From Ruegeria spongiae (GTDB taxonomy: Bacteria > Pseudomonadota > Alphaproteobacteria > Rhodobacterales > Rhodobacteraceae), in the NCBI RefSeq assembly GCF_023502395.1, contig NZ_JAMFMB010000008.1, positions 84,769-148,768 on the forward strand: a DNA stretch of 64,000 bases, given 5' to 3'. Positions 8,734 through 16,835 of the stretch are shown in pieces. How positions within the stretch are numbered: position 1 is the first letter of the stretch; each line of letters starts with the position of its first letter. The notes under the pieces were generated by a model that was not told the origin of the DNA, made no database searches, and saw only the letters and a program-made list of their open reading frames with translations. The translations under genes were made by a program, and so were the position numbers.

Positions 8734-9831
8734 CTAGCTGGCTGCCGCTGTCACGGAAGCATCGCAGCGCTCTGCCATTTTTTGGGGATGAAAGGTCAGC
8801 CCCTCGAACAAAATCTGCGCCCAGTGCAAGGCTCCGGAGGTCAGCAGGAACACCTCGGGTATGATCACCCATTCTCCGATCCATGCGCCGCCGGACCTTT
8901 CGTGTTCATGCAAGGTGAACTCTCCGATCTGTTCGGCTTTCTGTCGACCAAGACGGGAAACCGCTTCCATGAACTCAGAGGCGCGCTGATTGCGTTTGTG
9001 GTGCATGGACGAGGACGCGCCCTTGCCGTTTGCGGGCTTCTCCGAAGCTTCGGCAATATCGGATGACGACAACAGATTCACGTTGTGGGCGATCTTGCAG
9101 AGTGTGGCGCACAGGGCACCCAAAGCAGTCACTACATCTGCAATACCGTCCCGCGCATTTTGCCAATGGGGCGCGACAACACCAAGCCCGAGCCGTGCCG
9201 CAATTGCGGCTTTGACCCGTTCTCCTGACCCGTCCTCATAGCCACGCAGATCACCCACCGGGCCGCCGACCTGAACGTTAAGACCACGGTTGGCCGCCTG
9301 TTCCAAGGCCTCAACGCGCCGTACCAGTTCCGAACGCCACACAGCCAGTTTGGTTGTCAGTTGCATGGGGACAGCGTGCTGTCCATTCGTGCGCCCGATT
9401 AGCATGGTCGACGGGTGGGCGCGCATATGGCTGTCCAGCAGACCGATCAATTGACCCGTGCAGGTCCCTATATCGGTCAGGCCGAGGTTCATCTGCATGA
9501 CCATCGCGGTGTCCATGATGTCCTGCGTGGTCGCCTTGTGGTGCACGTGGCATCCATGCTCTCCCACCAGTGCCCGAAGCTGTTTCACCAGTCCAACGAT
9601 GGGCCGCCCGACAAGCACCATCTCGGCGGCCAGCGCGTCTATGTCCAGATCAGAGATGCTGACCGTTTCGACGGCGGCCGCCGCATCCGATGGGATCAGA
9701 GCCAGATCGGCCTGACAGCGGGCAAGGGTCTGTTCGACTTTCAGCCAGGCGGAGAGGGTTGCGTGTTCGGACCAGATCATCCGCATCTCTGCGGAAGAGA
9801 AGCAGTTTCGGTAGATACGGTAGTCAAGCAT
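8734..9831 (-). CDS. Aspartase/fumarase (class II) superfamily lyase with altered signature
   Basis: A 365-residue lyase related to adenylosuccinate lyase and 3-carboxymuconate cycloisomerase. The TTQDIMDTA motif (101-109) and the signature region G271ASSSMHHKRN281 are present. The usual GSSxMPxKxNP loop has lost its proline (MHH for MPx) and ends RNQ rather than RNP. The protein lacks the C-terminal helical domain of longer members (~450 residues). It overlaps tctA by 8 nt, so it is the last gene of a tctCBA-lyase operon. It probably makes or breaks a C-N or C-C bond in an imported carboxylate; the substrate is unknown. Confidence 0.85.
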   Translation of the reverse strand: MLDYRIYRNCFSSAEMRMIWSEHATLSAWLKVEQTLARCQADLALIPSDAAAAVETVSISDLDIDALAAEMVLVGRPIVGLVKQLRALVGEHGCHVHHKATTQDIMDTAMVMQMNLGLTDIGTCTGQLIGLLDSHMRAHPSTMLIGRTNGQHAVPMQLTTKLAVWRSELVRRVEALEQAANRGLNVQVGGPVGDLRGYEDGSGERVKAAIAARLGLGVVAPHWQNARDGIADVVTALGALCATLCKIAHNVNLLSSSDIAEASEKPANGKGASSSMHHKRNQRASEFMEAVSRLGRQKAEQIGEFTLHEHERSGGAWIGEWVIIPEVFLLTSGALHWAQILFEGLTFHPQKMAERCDASVTAAAS

Positions 9832-11338
9832 CGCCCAGCCCTCCCTCGGCGATCCGGCGTTCTTTCATGATCGATCGGATGCGAAAGCCCATGGCGGCAA
9901 GTCCGAGCAGCAGGAAACCGGCGGCGATGGGGCGTTCAACGAAGATCAGCGCGCCGCCATCGGACATCAGCAAGGACTGACGGAATGTTTCCTCGGCCCC
10001 TTTGGCCAGCACGAACGAGATCACGAAGGCCGCGACATTGAAGTCGAACTTGCGCATCAGCCAGCCGACGAACCCGGCCACAGTCATGACGGTGACGTCG
10101 AACATCGACCCTCGGGCGGAATATGCAGCGACAAAGGCGGTCAGGAAGATCAACGGGTACAACACGTTCACCGGAACTTTCAGGATCAGGCGCGCGACCT
10201 GCGTGGCGCCGAAATAGCCGATGATCCCATAGGCGAAGATACCCAGCATCCCGCAGGCAAAGAGTTGATAGACCAGTTCCTTGTCCGTGAGGAACAGGGT
10301 GGGGCCGACCTGAATGCCGTGGATCAGAAAGACTCCAAGCAGGATGGCTCCGATGGTCGAGCCCGGGATGCCGAGGGTCAGAAGCGGTGCCATCGACGGG
10401 CCTGAAACCGCGTTGTTGGCGGCCTCGGGCGCGGCAACGCCTTCCAAAGCGCCCTTGCCCCATTGTTCGGGGTTCTTGGCGCGCCGCTTGCCCTCGCCGT
10501 AGGAGATGAACGCCGCGATGGCAGAGCCGAGCCCCGGCAGAACGCCGATACCGGCACCGATGAACCCGCCCCGGATGGCATGCGGAATGCAGGGTTTGTA
10601 TTCCTCGTACGTGAGGGTGTGACCGCTTGGATCGCTTTCGTTTTCCCTGACCTCGCCCTTGGCTTTCTTACGTTCTTCGAGTTGCGCAAAAACCTCGCCC
10701 AGAACGAAAACACCAATCATCAAAGGCACCAGTCCGATGCCGTTGGACAATTCGAATGACCCGAATGTGTAGCGTTCCTCGCTCGAGATCGGGTCGAGGC
10801 CGACCATCGCCACAAGGATGCCGAGCAGGGCCGAGATCAGGCCTTTGGTGATGGATTTGCCGATCACCGACCCGATCACAACGAAAGCCGCGAAATAGAT
10901 GGCGAAAGTCTCGGGCGGGCCAAGCTTCAACGCGATGGAGGCGATGAATCCGACGCCGACCACAAGCATGATGTCACCCATGAAGTCGCCGATGACCGAC
11001 GAGATCGTCGCCACCTTCATCGCCTTTCCGGCCTTGCCGGCGCGGGCCAGCGGATAGCCGTCGATCTGCGTTGCAGCACTTGCCGCCGTTCCCGGCGTGT
11101 TGAACAGGATCGCGGCAACCGAACCGCCGTAACGCCCGGATTTTCCGATCACGTATAGAAATGCCAGCGCAAAAAGGGGTGGCATGTAGAACGTGATGGG
11201 CAGCAGCATCGCAATGGCGGCGGATGCGGTCAGCCCGGGCGTGGCACCAACGATCATGCCGACAGCGGCAGCCAGGACGATGGCGAACAGAAGCGTCGGA
11301 TCGGTGATGACCGACAGCAGGGCGGGAAAGATCTCCAT
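9824..11338 (-). CDS. tctA: Tripartite tricarboxylate transporter, large permease TctA
   Basis: A 504-residue membrane protein with about ten or more hydrophobic segments. The TctA motifs GMIVGATPGLTAS near the N terminus and GGSVAAILFNTPGTAASAAT, plus a second copy-like PLLTLGIPGSTIGAILLG, are visible. The start at 11338 (MEIFPALL) is chosen because the sequence further upstream reads as unrelated protein and overlaps tctB. With TctB and the periplasmic TctC it forms a secondary, ion-driven uptake system for di- or tricarboxylates. Confidence 0.93.
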   Translation of the reverse strand: MEIFPALLSVITDPTLLFAIVLAAAVGMIVGATPGLTASAAIAMLLPITFYMPPLFALAFLYVIGKSGRYGGSVAAILFNTPGTAASAATQIDGYPLARAGKAGKAMKVATISSVIGDFMGDIMLVVGVGFIASIALKLGPPETFAIYFAAFVVIGSVIGKSITKGLISALLGILVAMVGLDPISSEERYTFGSFELSNGIGLVPLMIGVFVLGEVFAQLEERKKAKGEVRENESDPSGHTLTYEEYKPCIPHAIRGGFIGAGIGVLPGLGSAIAAFISYGEGKRRAKNPEQWGKGALEGVAAPEAANNAVSGPSMAPLLTLGIPGSTIGAILLGVFLIHGIQVGPTLFLTDKELVYQLFACGMLGIFAYGIIGYFGATQVARLILKVPVNVLYPLIFLTAFVAAYSARGSMFDVTVMTVAGFVGWLMRKFDFNVAAFVISFVLAKGAEETFRQSLLMSDGGALIFVERPIAAGFLLLGLAAMGFRIRSIMKERRIAEGGLGDA

Positions 11339-11343
11339 GGAAT

Positions 11344-11814
11344 TTACCCCCGGAACCAGTCGAGCAGGTCGAACACTTCGCCATAAGGCGGGAAGACACC
11401 GAGCAGCTCGAAGAAAATGATGTGGAAGATAAGCGGGCAGGCGATCACGGATACAGCCAGCCCGATCCAGTTGCGGACGCCGAAGATATAAAGGACCACC
11501 GGCGCAACGATGGCCGTGGGCAGGACATAGCCAAACCATCGGAAGGATTGCTGATAGATCAGTGCAATTGCAAACAGGACCAGGATATCCAGGGTACCAG
11601 TGTCACCTCCTTCGGCGAGATCGTGTCCTGTATCCGAGGCGCGCAACCCACCCAGCAGGAGTAAGCCTGACAGTGCCAGCAAGGCAACCGAGGCTGCGAA
11701 AGGCACAATCCCAGCCCACGTGTCGCCGGGGCTTGCAGCTGGCACCTGCCAGGCACCCCAGATCGCGGCTAAAGACAAAAAGGCGAGTACGATTCCTTCG
11801 ACCACATCCCGCAT
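11344..11814 (-). CDS. tctB: Tripartite tricarboxylate transporter, small permease TctB
   Basis: A 156-residue protein with four hydrophobic segments, as usual for TctB. The start at 11814 (MRDVVEG) follows GGGAGGA, the only good ribosome-binding site; an upstream in-frame ATG would put 23 polar residues before the first membrane segment. It lies 5 bp before tctA and 74 bp after tctC on the minus strand. TctB sequences diverge quickly, so context and topology carry much of the assignment. Confidence 0.88.
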   Translation of the reverse strand: MRDVVEGIVLAFLSLAAIWGAWQVPAASPGDTWAGIVPFAASVALLALSGLLLLGGLRASDTGHDLAEGGDTGTLDILVLFAIALIYQQSFRWFGYVLPTAIVAPVVLYIFGVRNWIGLAVSVIACPLIFHIIFFELLGVFPPYGEVFDLLDWFRG

Positions 11815-11888
11815 GGCGTCCTCCCTGGGAAATAAGTGCGATGAGTTGGGTTGGCCGGGGTCTGAAACCGGCCCACCCATCATTCGGT

Positions 11889-12848
11889 TCAGTTGTTCAG
11901 GTTCTGAACCAACGGCGCGGCATCCGCTTGCATCGCGTTCAATGCGGCCCTTGCATCAGCCCCGTTGGCAAAGATCGGCCCGGTGCCGCGTTCGGCCAAA
12001 AGCTCTGCAAACTCGGGTTTTGCGGCGATCTCGGCCAGCGCCGTTTCCATGGCAGAAATGACCTCGGCCGGTGTTCCCTTGGGCGCGAATACGATCACCG
12101 GCGACGAAACAGCAGCGAAGGGAACGCCCAATTCTCCGAAGGACGGAACATCGGACATGATGGTATCACGGTCGGCACTGTTGACGGCCAAGGCGCGCAG
12201 CTGCTCTTCAAAGCCCCGAAGCTGCTGAACACCGAGGAACCCGAAATCGGCCTGTTCACCGATCAGCGCGGCGCGGGTCGGGCCGCCACCCTTGAAGGGG
12301 ACATCCTGCGCCTCGATCCCATTGTTGGCCAGAAATCCCAGACCGCCCACGTGATGGAACCCGCCCCGACCGGAATGGGCCCAACGCAGCGAACCGGGGT
12401 CGGCTTTTGCCGCGTCAATGACATCTTGCACGGACTGATAGGGGCTGTTGACCGGCACCATCAGCGAGGTACGCAACTGACCGACCTGCGCGACGAAGTC
12501 GAAGCTGTCCAGCGCGTCGATCTTGGTGTCGCGTGTCATGGTCGAAAGCAGGAATGATCCCCCCGAGGTCATCATCATCGTGTATCCGTCGGGCCGGGCC
12601 CCGACCACGGCATTGGCGCCGTTGAGGCCACCCGAACCGGGCTTGTTCACGACGACGACCGGCACGTCCAACACACCTTCTGCGGCGGCGGAGATCGCGC
12701 GCGCATAGGCGTCAGTTCCGCCCCCGGCTTTATAAGGCACGACCAGGTTGATGGGGCGTTTGGGCCAATCAGCCGCGTAACCGGTGGCCGTCGTCGCAAC
12801 CAGCGCAGCTGCCGCCGTTATTGCACCAAGGAATGCTCTGCGTTTCAT
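11889..12848 (-). CDS. tctC: Tripartite tricarboxylate transporter substrate-binding protein (TctC/Bug)
   Basis: A 319-residue periplasmic binding protein. The signal peptide starts MKRRAFLGAITAAAAL and is probably cleaved near GYAA-DWP. The mature part has the Bug-family features WPKRPINLVVPYKAGGGTDAYAR and PGSGGLNGANAV. ATG 12848 is preceded by GGAGGAG. It gives the transporter its specificity, probably for an organic acid that the lyase at the operon end then processes. It is divergent from a LysR gene. Confidence 0.93.
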   Translation of the reverse strand: MKRRAFLGAITAAAALVATTATGYAADWPKRPINLVVPYKAGGGTDAYARAISAAAEGVLDVPVVVVNKPGSGGLNGANAVVGARPDGYTMMMTSGGSFLLSTMTRDTKIDALDSFDFVAQVGQLRTSLMVPVNSPYQSVQDVIDAAKADPGSLRWAHSGRGGFHHVGGLGFLANNGIEAQDVPFKGGGPTRAALIGEQADFGFLGVQQLRGFEEQLRALAVNSADRDTIMSDVPSFGELGVPFAAVSSPVIVFAPKGTPAEVISAMETALAEIAAKPEFAELLAERGTGPIFANGADARAALNAMQADAAPLVQNLNN

Positions 12849-12952
12849 TTGGGCTCCTCCAAAATAGTGACGCAGCCTTTCTAGCAGGTGATGAGATTGT
12901 GGTTTCTGCAAATATAGCATCTAATGATGCAAAATAGTAAAGAGTCGTGACC
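12849..12952. promoter_or_regulatory. Divergent promoter region between tctC and LysR with a palindrome
   Basis: This 104-bp AT-rich intergenic region separates the tct operon (minus) from the LysR gene (plus). It contains GCATC-TAAT-GATGC at 12917-12930, a perfect 5-bp inverted repeat, flanked by TGCAAA-type sequence on both sides (TGCAAATATA before, TGCAAAATAG after). Such a site near the LysR start is a good candidate for autoregulation and for activating tctC. The site is seen; its use is inferred. Confidence 0.5.
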
Positions 12953-13882
12953 ATGAACATCAAAGCTCTTCGGGCCTTTCGTCATGTCTTTTCCGAAGGC
13001 TCTGTTGCCGCGGCTTCCGAAGTCATGCATCTAAGTCAGCCTGCCATCAGCAGATTGATCGGCGGTTTGGAGGCCGCGCTGAAGCTCAAGCTCTTCGATC
13101 GCAGCGGGCGCAGCCTCTCTCCTACGACTGAGGGGATCGCATTCTACCGGGAAGCCGGTCGCATCCTCGACAATCTCGACGAGATTCCCCGGATTGCAGG
13201 GGAAATCCGGGCAGGTCGAACCGAGAGCCTCAGAATCGTGACGATGCCAAGGATCGCCCAGTTCCTGTCGGCCCCTGCCGTCGCGCAATTCATCCAAGAC
13301 CAGCCAGACGTCAACGTGACCCTCGATGTGCGGGCCCGTCGCGAGGCGGGAAAATGGCTGGCCGGGCAGGAATATGATATCGGCATCGCAGCCCTGCCGG
13401 TCAGCCATCCGGATATTCGGACGGCTCCTCTTGTCCGTGTCAGGGCCTTGGTGCTTCTGCCTAAAAGCCATCCATTGTCAGACGCGGATCATGTGACCGC
13501 CGATCAGCTCGCCAATGACACGATCATCCGTCTGATGCACGGGCTGCTGCTGCGCGATCAACTTGACGACACGTTCAACTCGGTCGGCGTGACACCGCAC
13601 AAAACGCACGAAGTGTCATCGTCGCAATTGGCCTGTGCTCTGGTCGCCGAGGGCGCGGGGATCACGATTGCAGACGAGATGGTCGCCCATCAATTCCGCG
13701 ACCGGATCGCTGCAGTTCCCATTGAGCCCGAGAGGTGGATGACATTTGGCTTGTTGTTGCCGAAGACCCACAAGCCCAACGAAGCGGCAGATCGATTCAG
13801 AGAAATCCTGTCCTGGCATGTCGAGCGGGTATGCGCATCGAGCGACACAATGCAAAATTTGGGCCCAAGGCGAAAGGGTTGA
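12953..13882 (+). CDS. LysR family transcriptional regulator of the tct-lyase operon
   Basis: A 309-residue LysR protein. The winged helix-turn-helix spans about residues 5-60 (ALRAFRHVFSEGSVAAASEVMHLSQPAISR in two parts), and the remainder is the periplasmic-binding-like effector domain. ATG 12953 is preferred over GTG 12947: AAGAG lies 8 bp upstream and the N terminus then matches the family. It is divergent from tctCBA-lyase, so it is the likely activator, responding to the imported carboxylate. Confidence 0.92.
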   Translation: MNIKALRAFRHVFSEGSVAAASEVMHLSQPAISRLIGGLEAALKLKLFDRSGRSLSPTTEGIAFYREAGRILDNLDEIPRIAGEIRAGRTESLRIVTMPRIAQFLSAPAVAQFIQDQPDVNVTLDVRARREAGKWLAGQEYDIGIAALPVSHPDIRTAPLVRVRALVLLPKSHPLSDADHVTADQLANDTIIRLMHGLLLRDQLDDTFNSVGVTPHKTHEVSSSQLACALVAEGAGITIADEMVAHQFRDRIAAVPIEPERWMTFGLLLPKTHKPNEAADRFREILSWHVERVCASSDTMQNLGPRRKG

Positions 13883-13942
13883 ACAGCCCATGCTGTCACC
13901 ACTTCAGATAAAGGCGCAGGCGGTCCCTATTGCCGTCTACTT

Positions 13943-14608
13943 TCAGAAATCCAGATCGGCGTAATGGGCGGGCGGGCGGAAACCGGGGATCTGATCGGCC
14001 AGGATTGACCGGAAGGCGGGACGCGATTTGATCTTGGCGTACCAGTCCTTGACCGGCTGGCTGCGGTGCCAGTCCACATCCGAGATATAATCCAGCGACG
14101 ACAGATGTGCAGCGGCGGCAAAATCGGCCAGTGACATGGCGTCGCCAGCCAGCCAGCGGCGGTGATCCAGCAACCAGGTCATGTAGTCGAGGTGATATTT
14201 GATCGCCTTGGCACCATCCTTGACATTGCGGCTGTCGGGATAGCCTGCCTTGGTGACTTTCTTGTTTACCCGTTCATAAAGCAGTTTGGCGGTCACCTCG
14301 TGATGAAACTTGTCGTCGAACCAGTTGATCAGCCGCCGGACCTCATAGCGGCCCTCGGCGGTTTTTGGCATCAACGGCGGTTCCGGGCGGGTTTCCTCGA
14401 TGTACTCGCAGATCGCCGCACTTTCAGCCATCATCCGGCCATCCAGTTTCAGCACCGGAACCTTGCCCGCCGGGTTGCGACGCATGAAATCGGGATCACG
14501 CTCCCAATAGCGCTCTTCGATCAGCTCGACCTCAATCTTCTTTTCCGCCAGCGACAGGCGGACTTTCCGACAAAAGGGCGAGAGGGGAACATGAAACAGA
14601 CGCGCCAT
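13943..14608 (-). CDS. fzlA: GST-fold protein, probable FtsZ-binding FzlA
   Basis: A 221-residue protein with a thioredoxin-like N-terminal domain (LFHVPLSPFCRKVRLSLAEK, then NPAGKVPVL and ESAAICEYIEE) and an all-helical C-terminal domain, i.e. the glutathione S-transferase fold. In alphaproteobacteria a GST-like protein of this size, FzlA, binds FtsZ and controls division. The C-terminal tail ending HYADLDF agrees with my memory of the conserved FzlA tail, but I cannot align it here. It is next to the peptidoglycan transglycosylase mtgA on the same strand, which fits a cell-division role. An ordinary GST is the alternative. Confidence 0.7.
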   Translation of the reverse strand: MARLFHVPLSPFCRKVRLSLAEKKIEVELIEERYWERDPDFMRRNPAGKVPVLKLDGRMMAESAAICEYIEETRPEPPLMPKTAEGRYEVRRLINWFDDKFHHEVTAKLLYERVNKKVTKAGYPDSRNVKDGAKAIKYHLDYMTWLLDHRRWLAGDAMSLADFAAAAHLSSLDYISDVDWHRSQPVKDWYAKIKSRPAFRSILADQIPGFRPPAHYADLDF

Positions 14609-14667
14609 GATATTCCAATTTCAAAGATAACAGGGTGGTCCAGAGATGCCTTGCCGCGAAGAGTTTT

Positions 14668-15405
14668 TCAATCCTCGAAACACACGGCGCGCCCGTCTGC
14701 GCGAATCGTGGCCGCCCCATCCATGATCGAGGCGGTGCGGCGGCGCACAAAACTGGTCGGCTTCGAGGCTGAACGTGTCTTGGGCGCGGGCAGCACTGCC
14801 GCGATCCGCGCGGCCTGCAGCGGGGTCAAATCCTGCGCATCTACCTTGAAATAGGCTTGCGCCGCCGCCTGCACACCGAACACGCCCTCATCCATCTCGG
14901 CCACATTCAAATAGACCTCGACGATACGCTGCTTTGACCAGATCGCCTCGACCGCGGGTGTGAGCGCGGTTTCCATCGCCTTGCGGACCCAGCTGCGGCC
15001 CTGCCAGAGAAAGACGTTCTTGACCACTTGCTGCGACAGGGTCGAGGCGCCCCGGGTGCTGCCATCTTCAATCGCGTCCCGGATTGCCTCGACGTCGAAG
15101 CCCCAGTGCTGGCAGAAATTGGCATCTTCGGCGGCCACGACCGAGCGGGCCATGACCGGTGAGATTTGTTCGAACGCCACCCATTCGCGATCCACGGACC
15201 CCAGCCGCCGCCATTCCGACCAGATCGTGTGGGTGACGGGCGGGTTCACGAAGGCAAAGAGAAAGATCAACGCCGTGACCAGCGCGACCACGATAAGACA
15301 GCCACGAACCACATAAGACCCCAGTCGCTTGAGGAGGGGTTTGCGTGTTTTCTGGCGCGATTTGCTCGATTTTTTGCCTGACTTGCGGGCTGCCTGTTTC
15401 GCCAT
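14668..15405 (-). CDS. mtgA: Monofunctional biosynthetic peptidoglycan transglycosylase MtgA
   Basis: A 245-residue GT51 enzyme that polymerises lipid II into glycan strands. A short lysine-rich cytoplasmic tail is followed by one membrane anchor (about 32-54). The catalytic domain has Glu93 in AAEDANFCQHWGFD and the conserved RGASTLSQQVVKN (118-130). The start at 15405 is chosen because the 36 residues upstream in frame lack family character and the lysine-rich start plus one TM is typical. It lies 59 bp upstream of the FzlA-like gene. Confidence 0.94.
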   Translation of the reverse strand: MAKQAARKSGKKSSKSRQKTRKPLLKRLGSYVVRGCLIVVALVTALIFLFAFVNPPVTHTIWSEWRRLGSVDREWVAFEQISPVMARSVVAAEDANFCQHWGFDVEAIRDAIEDGSTRGASTLSQQVVKNVFLWQGRSWVRKAMETALTPAVEAIWSKQRIVEVYLNVAEMDEGVFGVQAAAQAYFKVDAQDLTPLQAARIAAVLPAPKTRSASKPTSFVRRRTASIMDGAATIRADGRAVCFED

Positions 15406-15672
15406 GAGGGATGTATAGGCGAGCGCCGCGTGTCTGCAAAGATGATCTTGCAGAAGGAGAGCTTGTTTCACACTTGATGGAACAGAACACCTATGTGCGA
15501 GAGCGGCACCCAAGAATTGCGCAAGCTGGCCTTCGACCCGAGGTTTTGAGCGACGGCAATGCGGGACTTAGCGAGCTTTCGCTGCGGCTGCGCGAAGGTC
15601 GGTTATGCGTTCCGATACCATAACGATGGGCAAGAGTTTGCAGCAGTTTGTTGACCTACAGCGCGACTGCGT

Positions 15673-16146
15673 TCAGGAGCTGGATTCCGCTTCTTTTTCT
15701 TCCATGTCTGATGAGGCCGCGATGCGGACGATTTCAAATCGCCCCAGCAAACTCACGCTAATGTAGATGGCAGCGCAGATCAGTAGAAAACCCACGAAAT
15801 TAGGTTCGTAGGTTTCCCTAGCTTCACGGTATATGTTTAGTCCATCGACATTTCTAAGAAGAGCAAATCCAAAGTTGCCGACTAAAAGAAATGTTGGCAA
15901 AGCCAGCAAGAAGAACCTCCTGAGACGTCGCTCGCCAGTCAAATAGAGCAGTGAGCCGCAGCCACCGCACTTGAGGAAGTCAGTCCGATTGTATCCGCGA
16001 TGAGGATTGGTTGAAGCCATCTTTCTTGGTGATTGCGAGCGACCACATTCCGGGCATTTAATCCCCACAGCCTTTGACCAAAGAGTTGGAAACTCACCAA
16101 TTCTTGGTTTGCTTATTTTGGGTGGGTTACGAAGACGCCGTGCCAA
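15673..16146 (-). CDS. Hypothetical protein with zinc ribbon and two membrane segments
   Basis: A 157-residue protein of no recognised family. The N-terminal part has two cysteine pairs, C31PEC34G and C60GGC63G, which look like a zinc ribbon. Two hydrophobic helices follow (about 78-97 and 117-136), and the acidic C terminus ends EEKEAESSS. The gene is clearly more AT-rich than its neighbours, with codon use unlike them, suggesting transfer. The 267 bp between it and mtgA hold no convincing gene. Confidence 0.6.
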   Translation of the reverse strand: MARRLRNPPKISKPRIGEFPTLWSKAVGIKCPECGRSQSPRKMASTNPHRGYNRTDFLKCGGCGSLLYLTGERRLRRFFLLALPTFLLVGNFGFALLRNVDGLNIYREARETYEPNFVGFLLICAAIYISVSLLGRFEIVRIAASSDMEEKEAESSS

Positions 16147-16417
16147 TGGTCTAAAACGAGCTTTCTTGCAAATTCCAGAAACTCAGCCGGTATAACAGTG
16201 GCTGATGACTGTCGAGGCCTATCTCATAAAGCAGCCGTTCGAACAATGCGCAGCATTTGTGATTTTGGGCTCATTGCCGCCATTCACCTCTCTTTGTGGG
16301 TTGGAGATTCTCCCGCAAACAACCCCGGCAGTCTGTTATGCCGAGAACCGGACTCTCATCAATCCAAAGAAAAAGGGCCGCCGGATGGCAGCCCTCGATA
16401 CCACGTGCTGAAGGATA
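16147..16417. other. Intergenic stretch between hypothetical gene and HU
   Basis: About 270 bp without a credible gene. Short open frames exist on the plus strand but lack ribosome-binding sites and protein-like composition. The right end holds the HU terminator (listed separately); nothing else is recognised. Confidence 0.5.
16368..16394 (-). terminator. Rho-independent terminator of the HU gene
   Basis: On the minus strand, GGGCTGCC-ATCC-GGCGGCCC (one G-U pair) is followed directly by a run of five T. It lies 24 bp after the HU stop codon. The stem is 8 bp with a 4-nt loop, a classical intrinsic terminator. Confidence 0.85.
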
Positions 16418-16705
16418 TCAGCCGTTCACGCTGTCTTTCAGCGCTTTTGCGATGGTCATCTTGACAACCTTGTCGGCTTCTTTGGTGAAGGTTTCACCAG
16501 TGGCCGGGTTGCGGACCTGACGCTCGGGGCGTTCGCGGCAGTAGATCTTGCCGACGCCCGGCAGGGTCACGGCGCCACCGCCCGACACTTCGCGGGTGAT
16601 CAGGCCGGTGATGGCCTCCAGCGCGGCGCCGGCGGATTTCTTGTCAGTACCCATTTCTTCAGCAAGTGCTGTGACGAGCTGGGTTTTGGTCATAGGCTTT
16701 GCCAT
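16418..16705 (-). CDS. hup: HU family DNA-binding protein
   Basis: A 95-residue histone-like protein. It has the family pattern: an N-terminal dimerising helical part (MTKTQLVTALAEEMGTDKK), the beta-arm region (VTLPGVGKIYCRERPERQVRNPATGE) and a C-terminal helix. The conserved RNPxTGE arm-tip motif is present; the cysteine just before the arm is uncommon. It binds and bends DNA in the nucleoid. TAAGGAG lies upstream of the start, and an intrinsic terminator follows, so it is a single-gene unit. Confidence 0.92.
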   Translation of the reverse strand: MAKPMTKTQLVTALAEEMGTDKKSAGAALEAITGLITREVSGGGAVTLPGVGKIYCRERPERQVRNPATGETFTKEADKVVKMTIAKALKDSVNG

Positions 16706-16835
16706 TTCTTGGTCTCCTTACAGTGCCCGAACTCTTGGGCCTCACTGCGTAACAATAACGGCATCTAGTGGGACAACACAACGAATAGTAGCGTAGAAAA
16801 CCATAAAAACAGGCGAATTCTGGGGCTTTTTTGCA

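Noticed and set aside
15406..15672. A 70-codon plus-strand frame upstream of mtgA as a gene
   Set aside because: No domain, no conserved start context and poor composition; left as gene-free.
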